NCBI GenBank assembly: GCA_013153675.1
Contig: JAADEA010000147.1
Span: 1-5,514, forward strand
DNA: 5,514 nt
From: Campylobacterota bacterium
GTDB taxonomy: Bacteria; Campylobacterota; Campylobacteria; Campylobacterales; Sulfurovaceae
Reading direction: 5' to 3'
Under the pieces are notes generated by a model. The model made no database searches, was not told the origin of the DNA, and was given only the letters and a program-made list of their open reading frames with translations. The position numbers were made by a program, and so were the translations under genes. This document shows, in pieces, positions 1 to 5,397 of the stretch (position 1 is its first letter; every line of letters starts with the position of its first letter).

Positions 1-2
1 AT

Positions 3-761
3 CTAATGCAAAGAATTGCTTTCAAAAAATAGTCTATTTTTTATCTTCTCTGCCTCATTTGAGCTAACTAAATCTATTAGATTTTCTAAATTTCTAAGGG
101 GTCCCTCTCCTCCTCTATACTCCTCTTTTAAAAGGGCTAAAAATATAATCTTTTCTATTCTATTTAGTTTTTCCCTTTTAAAAAACTCTTCAATATCAAT
201 TTTATCTTTAGTAATAGATAGTTTTTGATCTATTAAAGCCTCTAATTGAATTAATTTATTTCTTAACTTTGATTTACTCTTTGTCCCTCTTGAAAAAATT
301 GCTTTTGATAGAGTAATTCTTTGCATTAGATCTATTCTTTCAAATTGATCTTGAAGATATTCAATTTGATTGCTATATGGCTTAATATCCTCATTTGTCT
401 CTTGAGTATTTCCATTTTCTAAGAGTTTTAAAAGAGCATTACTTGGAGCAATTTCACTGCTTAAAATCTCTAACTTAGAGTGCTCATTATTATTTTGGTA
501 TTGATTTTCAAAATCTACCAAAACAATCCAATCCATCTCAATCAAATTTTGAATAAGCTCAAGTTTATTGAGATAATTTTGTGGCTCACTTCCATATATC
601 TCTTGCAATAGCTCTAAAACTGCCACCTCTTCAATACCACTTACATATCTATATATAATTCTTTGAAGTAAGATAGCTTCTTCTTTAGAACATTGAAGTT
701 CTTTAAAAATTGCACTCTCTTTTGGATTTTTGGCACTTATAAAGTTAATTAATTTTTGCAC
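3..761 (-). CDS. N-terminal part of a putative AAA-type ATPase, apparently truncated
   Basis: The frame encodes 252 residues from a GTG start at 759-761. An AAAGGA ribosome binding site lies about six bases upstream, which supports this start. The protein is rich in helices, charged, and has no signal peptide or membrane segment, so it is probably cytoplasmic. No Walker A or B motif is present. Recognisable stretches are a helical region at residues 25-80, a variable acidic linker at about 88-130, and a second helical block at 131-245 containing EYLQDQFERIDL, FLALLKEEYRGGEG and EAEKIKNRL. From memory, these resemble the N-terminal region of Campylobacterota CDC48-like AAA ATPases of roughly 570 residues, which carry the ATPase module further downstream. 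The stop at 3-5 lies inside a 17-base inverted copy of 315-331, so the last residues (about SLH) and the stop may be artefactual and the real gene may continue. The family assignment is tentative; the coding call itself is firm. Confidence 0.6.
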   Translation of the reverse strand: MQKLINFISAKNPKESAIFKELQCSKEEAILLQRIIYRYVSGIEEVAVLELLQEIYGSEPQNYLNKLELIQNLIEMDWIVLVDFENQYQNNNEHSKLEILSSEIAPSNALLKLLENGNTQETNEDIKPYSNQIEYLQDQFERIDLMQRITLSKAIFSRGTKSKSKLRNKLIQLEALIDQKLSITKDKIDIEEFFKREKLNRIEKIIFLALLKEEYRGGEGPLRNLENLIDLVSSNEAEKIKNRLFFESNSLH

Positions 762-790
762 GCCAATCCTTTATTTAATTCTTCTACTAT

Positions 791-811
791 TACTATATCG
801 TAATTTTAACA
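791..811 (-). promoter_or_regulatory. Candidate promoter for the ATPase-like gene
   Basis: On the minus strand an extended -10 element, TGTTAAAAT, occupies 811-803. A second possible -10 (TATAGT) follows at 796-791. Transcription from the first would give a leader of roughly 35 bases before the GTG start at 761. No convincing -35 hexamer is visible, as is usual in Campylobacterota. The upstream gene ends in its own terminator, so a separate promoter is expected here. Position is inferred from sequence only. Confidence 0.4.
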
Positions 812-923
812 TATCAAGAAGTTCTATTTCTAAATGAAAAGGAGGATAGTGTAGCCACACAACCGATTTATTCTGAAAAATTCTTTCAAAAAACCCAAGT
901 TTTCGACATTATTTTTATAATCT
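812..923. other. Short intergenic spacer, nothing else seen
   Basis: Between the terminator of the 80-residue gene and the promoter candidate of the ATPase-like gene I see no open frame with a usable start, no tRNA-like fold and no strong repeat. A GGAGG-like string at 841-845 on the plus strand is followed by GTG-TAG, so it starts nothing. Confidence 0.5.
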
Positions 924-942
924 AAAAAAGCCCCAAAGGGGC
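924..942 (-). terminator. Intrinsic terminator of the 80-residue gene
   Basis: A GCCCC/GGGGC stem of five base pairs with a three-base loop (930-942) lies seven bases after the stop codon on the minus strand and is followed by six T residues (929-924). It separates the small gene from the ATPase-like gene. The plus-strand side lacks a comparable T run. Confidence 0.85.
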
Positions 943-948
943 AAAAAT

Positions 949-1191
949 TTAATTTTCAGTAGATTTATCTATAAATATGGAAGAGGTATCTTTTCTCTTT
1001 GCTTCATATGAAGTAATATCCAACTTCTCTTTTATCTGAAGCTCTTCTAAAACTACATCTGCAAATAGAGATATATTTTCTCTTAATGCATCTAATACTT
1101 TTTGTCCATTTTCTTCATGCACTCCAATTAAAAGAGGTGAAGATGGACTCAACAACTCCTCTAATAGAGGCATTAATTGATTTTTATTCAT
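949..1191 (-). CDS. Small protein of unknown function, 80 residues
   Basis: An ATG start at 1189-1191 is preceded by AGAAGGA at seven-base spacing, and the TAA stop at 949-951 is followed immediately by a terminator. With the promoter upstream, this makes a complete single-gene unit, which is the main reason to believe it. The protein has no cysteine, signal peptide or membrane segment. Residues 4-14 and about 29-55 look helical and amphipathic, joined by a proline/serine turn (SPSSP at 15-19). The C-terminal 20 or so residues are polar and probably disordered. I do not recognise the family. The 23-bp palindrome between the promoter and the ribosome binding site suggests control by a dimeric repressor, or that this is a regulated small cytoplasmic factor. 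The protein itself shows no clear helix-turn-helix, so autoregulation cannot be claimed. Confidence 0.75.
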   Translation of the reverse strand: MNKNQLMPLLEELLSPSSPLLIGVHEENGQKVLDALRENISLFADVVLEELQIKEKLDITSYEAKRKDTSSIFIDKSTEN

Positions 1192-1210
1192 AATGGTTCC
1201 TTCTAAAACA

Positions 1211-1233
1211 ATGTAACCAAATTTTGGTTACAT
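1211..1233. promoter_or_regulatory. 23-bp palindromic operator-like site
   Basis: This is a perfect inverted repeat with 11-bp arms (ATGTAACCAAA and its complement) around a single central T. It lies just downstream of the extended -10 of the 80-residue gene, covering about +1 to +20 of the predicted transcript, and ends some 19 bases before the start codon. Symmetry and placement fit a repressor operator. A 5' UTR hairpin is less likely because the loop would be too short without opening base pairs. Confidence 0.65.
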
Positions 1234-1237
1234 AGAA

Positions 1238-1246
1238 ATTATAACA
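1238..1246 (-). promoter_or_regulatory. Extended -10 promoter of the 80-residue gene
   Basis: The minus strand reads TGTTATAAT at 1246-1238, a perfect extended -10 element. T-rich sequence lies upstream and no -35 hexamer is evident. The predicted transcription start is near 1231, at the edge of the palindrome at 1211-1233. Confidence 0.7.
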
Positions 1247-1682
1247 CATTTCTCACATAAATTTACTAAAAAAAGAAAAATTTAAAGGAAAAAAATTATT
1301 TTTTCGCAAAAATAATCCCAATAATCGGGAATATTAAATGCTAATTTTTAATATTTAAAAATATATAAAAGAACTCTATCTCCCTTTTTTAATAAAGAGA
1401 CAAAAAATTTCTCTTATACTTATAGGAGATTATTTTATTTTTCTAAGTTAAACTAAATATAAATTAAATTGAAGAATTTTTTAGATCCTTTTCAAGCTTC
1501 CTTTTTACTAATACTCAAAAAGTGGATAAATCTAACAAATAAAAATTAAGCTAAACTTCTAACCAATTTTATCAAAAAAGATTCTTCCACATAAAAAAGA
1601 TTTAATTTTGAAATAAGATTCCATTTTTTGGTAAAAGCTTTAAATTATTTAATATATAAAAAGTGTTTAGTTTGGTTACACT
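1247..1682. other. Long A+T-rich intergenic region with small inverted repeats
   Basis: About 430 bases separate the thioredoxin-pair terminator from the promoter of the small gene. No open frame with start and ribosome binding site is visible on either strand, and there is no tRNA or CRISPR-like pattern. It does hold an A:T-only 9-bp hairpin with a GCGA loop (1295-1316), a nested pair of 6-bp stems (1378-1383 with 1425-1430, and 1395-1400 with 1410-1415), and partial copies of the neighbouring operator (TAACCAA at 1560-1566, TTTGGTTACA at 1671-1680). A small RNA is possible but not demonstrated. Confidence 0.5.
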
Positions 1683-1714
1683 AAAAAAGAGGCTATTTAA
1701 ATACCCCCTCTTTT
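1683..1714 (-). terminator. Intrinsic terminator closing the thioredoxin-pair operon
   Basis: The minus strand shows AAAAGAGG (1714-1707) pairing with CCTCTTTT (1692-1685) as an 8-bp stem, followed by a six-T run ending at 1683. The loop contains the last codons and the TAG stop of the downstream thioredoxin-fold gene (1693-1695), so the terminator overlaps the coding sequence. Confidence 0.75.
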
Positions 1715-2154
1715 AATAAAAATTCTTTCCAATTTTCTCTTTTTACCTCACCCTTTTCAAGCGCTTTAGTAAATTTAAGAAGCTTAGATAGTTTAAAAGG
1801 ATCAATATATCCAGGAATCTGCCAAACTTTATTGCCTTTTGAATCTAAAATAACAATATATGGTGAGACCTTTACTTTATATAACATTTCCAACATTTGA
1901 GTATTACTCTCTACTCCAAATATCTTATAAGTAGTAGGTCTATCTCTTGGAATTTGATAGATATCAAAAGAGTCTGCCTCTTTTTTTAACTCTTTATTTG
2001 TGGTTAAATCCCTTTTTAATTTTTCACAATAGGGGCATGTTTTTGTATCAAAAATTAAAATAATCGGCTTTTTTGTAATATTTATCTCTTTTGAAAATTT
2101 AATCTCAACTCCAAATAAAAAAGTAGAAATTAAAAATATTATAGCTATTCTCAT
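1693..2154 (-). CDS. Secreted thioredoxin-fold protein with CPYC active site
   Basis: This 153-residue protein has a short N-terminal signal sequence (about residues 1-15, ending near LFG) and so is probably periplasmic. The mature part has a thioredoxin fold: beta strand PIILIFD at 30-36, the redox motif CPYC at 40-43 followed by a charged helix, and the cis-proline signature VSPYIV with Pro98 next to the active site. The IPGY..P segment at 113-119 is typical of SoxW-like/thioredoxin_2 family proteins. The expected role is thiol-disulfide exchange on exported proteins; candidate substrates are heme-site cysteines of apocytochromes or a sulfur carrier, which is inference from the neighbouring cytochrome. 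The ATG overlaps the stop of the upstream gene (ATGA), indicating translational coupling, and AAAGGA lies 8 bases upstream inside that gene. The protein has only the two active-site cysteines. CPYC is also the glutaredoxin motif, but the secretion signal and the fold context favour a periplasmic thioredoxin-like oxidoreductase. Confidence 0.85.
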   Translation of the reverse strand: MRIAIIFLISTFLFGVEIKFSKEINITKKPIILIFDTKTCPYCEKLKRDLTTNKELKKEADSFDIYQIPRDRPTTYKIFGVESNTQMLEMLYKVKVSPYIVILDSKGNKVWQIPGYIDPFKLSKLLKFTKALEKGEVKRENWKEFLLKEGVFK

Positions 2155-2753
2155 TTGCTTTTTCCTTTTATCTTTATGCCATGTTTAATGTAATACTCTT
2201 TTAGTGCTTGATAAACTTCTCCATTTTTTCTATCTTTGCCTCTAAAAACACCCTCTTTTATAAAATTAATAGTAGTAATAAACTGTTTTGGTGGCATATA
2301 TCCTGGCACCATCAATATAGTGGAACCATTCTCATCAGCAAAAATTAATGTAGGTGTAGCATCAATTCCATATATATTAACAAGTGTTCTTGTATCTACA
2401 TCCATTAATGCACCATTATGATAAAACTTATGAAGTCGATTTTTTGTACCATCTATATAATAGAGGGCTAAATGGCTATTTTTTAGCGCATCTTTAAGAT
2501 CACTATTTTCTACTATATCCTTTTTTAATTTTTGGGTATATGGATCATTTGGTTGACCAATAACAATAAGCTCACCTATTTTATCAGGAGCAATCTTTGC
2601 ACCATCTCTAAAAATAGTATAAAATTTCTCTTCAAGTTTAGCCTTGCTCTTTTCCTTTATTGCACTATTAAATGCTTCAATATCTGCATTTGAATTTGAA
2701 GTTCCTCCATTAAGATAGACAAAAATAGTTAATATTGATAATACTCTTTTCAT
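2151..2753 (-). CDS. Secreted thioredoxin-fold paralog lacking all cysteines
   Basis: This 200-residue protein has a signal-like N-terminus (hydrophobic residues 4-14) and a strong AAAGGAG ribosome binding site six bases before its ATG. Thioredoxin-fold features remain: strand ELIVIG at 61-66, the cis-proline segment ATPTLIF at 132-138, and VPGY.PP at 149-155. Its downstream neighbour has SPYIVIL and IPGY..P at the equivalent places. Where the neighbour reads TCPYCEKLKRD, this protein reads NDPYTQKLKKD (residues 69-79), so both catalytic cysteines are replaced, by Asp70 and Thr73. No cysteine occurs anywhere in the protein. It therefore cannot do disulfide chemistry and is more likely a chaperone, adaptor or partner of the active paralog or of the upstream cytochrome. 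The two look like a tandem duplication that has since diverged. An N-terminal helical extension (about 22-50) and a basic C-terminal tail (171-200) have no match in the shorter copy. Confidence 0.85.
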   Translation of the reverse strand: MKRVLSILTIFVYLNGGTSNSNADIEAFNSAIKEKSKAKLEEKFYTIFRDGAKIAPDKIGELIVIGQPNDPYTQKLKKDIVENSDLKDALKNSHLALYYIDGTKNRLHKFYHNGALMDVDTRTLVNIYGIDATPTLIFADENGSTILMVPGYMPPKQFITTINFIKEGVFRGKDRKNGEVYQALKEYYIKHGIKIKGKSK

Positions 2754-2779
2754 TATATCTCCTTTGTTTTTATATGGTT

Positions 2780-2785
2780 ATTATA
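2780..2785 (-). promoter_or_regulatory. Candidate -10 for the thioredoxin pair
   Basis: TATAAT reads on the minus strand at 2785-2780, about 27 bases before the start codon, with TGAG just upstream and no -35 hexamer. It lies immediately after the 17-bp inverted repeat, so the pair could be transcribed independently of the cytochrome, by read-through, or both. Confidence 0.5.
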
Positions 2786-2789
2786 CTCA

Positions 2790-2834
2790 GGTTATTAAAA
2801 GTCGGGCGGAGGCAAAACCCGACTTTTAATAACC
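2790..2834 (-). terminator. Perfect 17-bp stem-loop, probable terminator after the cytochrome gene
   Basis: GGTTATTAAAAGTCGGG at 2790-2806 is exactly complementary to 2818-2834 across an 11-base loop. On the minus-strand RNA the core AAAAGUCGGG...CCCGACUUUU has the usual shape of an intrinsic terminator in which flanking A and U runs pair. Only four U residues follow the G+C part, so termination may be incomplete. The symmetry means it could act in either direction, but no plus-strand gene leads into it here. Confidence 0.7.
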
Positions 2835-2849
2835 CCACCTAAAGGTGGG
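2834..2849 (-). other. Second hairpin directly after the cytochrome stop codon
   Basis: CCCACCT (2834-2840) pairs with AGGTGGG (2843-2849), leaving a two- to four-base loop, only eight bases after the cytochrome stop. It has no T run. It shares a single base with the larger stem-loop, so the two can form side by side. It may stabilise the 3' end of the cytochrome mRNA or assist termination. Confidence 0.6.
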
Positions 2850-2856
2850 ATTAGTT

Positions 2857-5235
2857 TTATTTACCAGCAGCTTTGTGAAGAAGTTTGTTCATCTCTTCCA
2901 TATGCTCTTTTGCATTAAATTTACCTTTTTTAGCCACCTTTTTCCAAAAATCTTTATCATTCATATTTTGATGACATCCAATACATGTGCCGCTTCTTTC
3001 CATCGTATCTCTTATATCTTTATCAAGAGCTCTTGAAGCAGGCCAATGGGAACCAACATTTACAAGCTGTTTTCCACTCTTTCTATCCACAACTTTTGAC
3101 CAATCAAAATTCATTCCAGGAATAGCTTTTAATTGAATAGTTGTATGGGCTGAAGCAAATTTTCCACTCTTTAGATCTTGAATATCAATTTTTATATCTT
3201 TATCTTGATCTTTTAAGAACTCTCCATCATTAATTCCATAACCTAAAGTTTTTGGATTACTATGGCAACTTTCACATGTTCTTGCCTTTTTCGTAGCTGT
3301 ATGAGGTTGAACAGGTGCCATATCAATTGCGTCTACAATTTGCCCATTATCTTTTACTCTTGCTTGAACATTTAATGCAACAGTAGATCCATCAGGACCA
3401 ATAATTGTATATGTTACTTGACATCCAGGAATAATTGGTGTGATTAAACCTTCTCCATTGATTCCTAAAATTGGATCTTCCCATCTTAAATAGCTTCTTG
3501 TTTCGTGAGCTTTACCAATTTGTTTTTTCCCTTTAGAACCAAGCAAAGATTCACTTGTTTCACCATTTTTAAAGTGAGCACTTCCACTTGCTATCCAATC
3601 AATTTTGCTTTTACCAGGAGTATAGTCAACTTTTACATGACATCCATAACATTGAGGAGCCCAACTACTATGACAACTATAACACTCCATCTTATCCATA
3701 TGAGCTGGAATATCTTCCATAGCTACACGAGCCTCTTTTGTTTTAAAATTATTATTTTTTGCTTTATCTTTTAATAGAGGCACCTCTAAATCTTTTCCAC
3801 TTGCTAAATGAACAATTACTTTATCTTTATTTTTAACTACATTTCCAAATGGATTTCCTCTTGCAGTAAGTAAATATCCATCCATTGGTTTATATACTGT
3901 TCCTTGTTTCATCCATTCAGGCAATGTTTTACTCAATCCTCTCGCTTTTTTAGGCGCACCTACTGCAAACTCTTTTTCACCATATCCTAAAGCCAACTCC
4001 CAAGGATATTTTTTTACTGTTCCATGGCAATCACTACACTCTATCTCTACTTGTCCTAAAGTAGAACCAAAAATATTTCCATCTCCATGCATATCAATTG
4101 AGGTATGGCAATCTTGACAACTCATTCCAGCTTTAAAGTGCAAATCTGAAGCTATGTGCTTATATCTTTTTCCATGAGTCTTTAATTGAGCTTTGCCTCC
4201 AGGCATTAAAGGAGAGCTATATGGTTGTTCCATTAATCCCATATAACTCACACCTATTCTCTTTCCTCTATTATGACATGAGTTACATGTTTCTGGATGA
4301 ATACCACTAAAAGTAACATTTGTAGATGGAACATGAACTTTTGCCTCTCTACTTCCTTGCATAGTATGAACTAAAAGATGTCCAGCCTCTTTTTTATTAA
4401 TAGTTGGATCATTACCCTCATAAAAACCTTCATTTCCATATGGGATATGACATGCACTACATCCCATTCCTCTCCAATCACCTCTTCCTTTTCTACCTCT
4501 TACTCCTATATGACATCTTTGACAATCACTTCTTTGGTAAGTAATTGAAGCTGCATAAGCTACTCTTGCTTTAAACTCCTCATCACTCTCCCCTGGCTTT
4601 TTCTTAAGAGACTCTCTATCTTTTGGAGGTAAAGGAAGTTGTTTTAATTCTGTTGGAAATTGATCTGGAAATTTTTTAATCATAGCTACCATATATTTTT
4701 TATACGCATCTGTACCCCAAGTAGGAGTAATACCATCTTTATCTTTTACATCATAGTTTCCAAATTTTACCTTCATCGTAGGCTCTGTTCCCCATGTGTG
4801 AAGGTTTCCTTGAATTTTTCCAGCTTCTGTTGCCATAAGAGACTTTTTGATATTACTTACTGTATCAGCATGGCATATTCCACAGGTTTTATCCATTACC
4901 CAATAACTTCCAGGATCTCTTACAAAAACATCAAGACCTCCTGGATGAGCTTTTGGTGCTCCCTTGTGTGCCTCTTTAGCAGTCTCTCCCTTTGGATTTC
5001 CTCCATGACAAACTACACATCCTCCACTATCTCCCATCCCTTTACTCATCTGAATAATTTGCTTCATCATATCAGATTTAGGATCTCTAATAGATTCAAT
5101 ACCCTCATGGCACTTTACACAACTATCTCCACCTTTTACCCTCTCTTTTACACCTTTTGAGTTAGAGTGCATCTGAGAATAAAGGAGTGTGGAGAATATG
5201 AAAAGAACCCCCATCCCCTTTCTTAGCCACAACAT
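2857..5235 (-). CDS. Secreted dodecaheme c-type cytochrome
   Basis: This 792-residue exported protein has a signal peptide (MLWLRKG, then a hydrophobic core to about residue 20), no lipobox and no other membrane segment, so it is most likely a soluble periplasmic electron carrier or reductase subunit. Twelve CxxCH heme sites are present, with first cysteines at residues 39, 73, 118, 238, 259, 317, 373, 400, 518, 529, 654 and 751. About twenty further histidines outside these motifs are enough for bis-histidine ligation of every heme. Hemes 4-8 form a dense block with conserved-looking motifs (GMSCQDCHTSIDMHGDG, IECSDCHG). Hemes 9 and 10 lie only six residues apart (CYSCH...CYGCH). Long heme-free stretches occur at 123-237, 405-517 and 534-653. 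There is one lone cysteine, Cys605. A strong AAGGAG site five bases upstream fixes the ATG. I recognise the general multiheme cytochrome type of Campylobacterota and Desulfuromonadales but cannot name a characterised ortholog or its redox partner. Confidence 0.9.
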   Translation of the reverse strand: MLWLRKGMGVLFIFSTLLYSQMHSNSKGVKERVKGGDSCVKCHEGIESIRDPKSDMMKQIIQMSKGMGDSGGCVVCHGGNPKGETAKEAHKGAPKAHPGGLDVFVRDPGSYWVMDKTCGICHADTVSNIKKSLMATEAGKIQGNLHTWGTEPTMKVKFGNYDVKDKDGITPTWGTDAYKKYMVAMIKKFPDQFPTELKQLPLPPKDRESLKKKPGESDEEFKARVAYAASITYQRSDCQRCHIGVRGRKGRGDWRGMGCSACHIPYGNEGFYEGNDPTINKKEAGHLLVHTMQGSREAKVHVPSTNVTFSGIHPETCNSCHNRGKRIGVSYMGLMEQPYSSPLMPGGKAQLKTHGKRYKHIASDLHFKAGMSCQDCHTSIDMHGDGNIFGSTLGQVEIECSDCHGTVKKYPWELALGYGEKEFAVGAPKKARGLSKTLPEWMKQGTVYKPMDGYLLTARGNPFGNVVKNKDKVIVHLASGKDLEVPLLKDKAKNNNFKTKEARVAMEDIPAHMDKMECYSCHSSWAPQCYGCHVKVDYTPGKSKIDWIASGSAHFKNGETSESLLGSKGKKQIGKAHETRSYLRWEDPILGINGEGLITPIIPGCQVTYTIIGPDGSTVALNVQARVKDNGQIVDAIDMAPVQPHTATKKARTCESCHSNPKTLGYGINDGEFLKDQDKDIKIDIQDLKSGKFASAHTTIQLKAIPGMNFDWSKVVDRKSGKQLVNVGSHWPASRALDKDIRDTMERSGTCIGCHQNMNDKDFWKKVAKKGKFNAKEHMEEMNKLLHKAAGK

Positions 5236-5268
5236 AATTGCTCCTTTTTGTGGGTTTTATCAATTTTA

Positions 5269-5301
5269 ATTATATTTAGATAAAGTGCCCAAAGAGTGCC
5301 A
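5269..5301 (-). promoter_or_regulatory. Promoter region of the cytochrome with 11-bp-period direct repeat
   Basis: A TATAAT -10 reads on the minus strand at 5274-5269, 34 bases before the start codon. Upstream, GGCACT occurs twice with an 11-base period (5300-5295 and 5289-5284), overlapping where a -35 would be. That fits a tandem activator site such as those of OmpR/PhoB-type regulators. Alternatively, TGGCAC-N5-GGGCA (5301-5286) keeps the GG and GC dinucleotides of a sigma-54 element at exact spacing, although the -12 box is not canonical. Both readings imply regulated expression. Confidence 0.5.
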
Positions 5302-5356
5302 AATTTAAATTTTTGTCAAAATATATATTTTAAGAAAAATTTTATTATTTTTTATC

Positions 5357-5367
5357 TATTATAAAAT
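5357..5367 (+). promoter_or_regulatory. Candidate -10 region for the divergent gene
   Basis: TATTATAAAAT on the plus strand offers overlapping -10 hexamers about 30-40 bases before the ATG at 5398. The region is too A+T-rich for this to be more than a candidate. Confidence 0.3.
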
Positions 5368-5397
5368 AGTTAAATCGAATCCATAAAGTATTTTAAA

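Noticed and set aside
16..228. 70-codon plus-strand frame
   Set aside because: Antisense to the ATPase-like gene; its Phe/Ser-rich product is typical of a shadow frame.
841..856. Strong GGAGG-like ribosome binding site on the plus strand
   Set aside because: The following GTG is directly followed by TAG, and no other start codon in range opens a frame.
1184..1248. 21-codon minus-strand frame starting within the small-gene promoter
   Set aside because: It begins at 1248, upstream of the predicted transcription start, has no ribosome binding site and overlaps the start of the 80-residue gene.
2807..2817. Loop of the large hairpin as an anti-Shine-Dalgarno for the next gene
   Set aside because: The loop offers only about four complementary bases (CUCC to GGAG), too few to propose a switch.
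2236..3036. Two plus-strand frames of about 60 codons (2236-2421 and 2845-3036)
   Set aside because: Antisense to the thioredoxin-fold gene and to the 3' end of the cytochrome; no plausible start context.
3505..3774. 89-codon plus-strand frame
   Set aside because: Antisense to the cytochrome, with shadow-like composition and no independent signals.
4660..5160. 166-codon plus-strand frame opposite the cytochrome
   Set aside because: It lies wholly antisense to a certain multiheme cytochrome; its composition (many Ser, Phe, His, Ile) is that of a complement-strand shadow, and it has no supporting ribosome binding site.
5314..5319. Perfect TTGACA -35 on the minus strand ahead of the cytochrome
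   Set aside because: At 16-18 bases downstream there is only CTCTTT-like sequence, no -10; the TATAAT at 5274-5269 is too far away.
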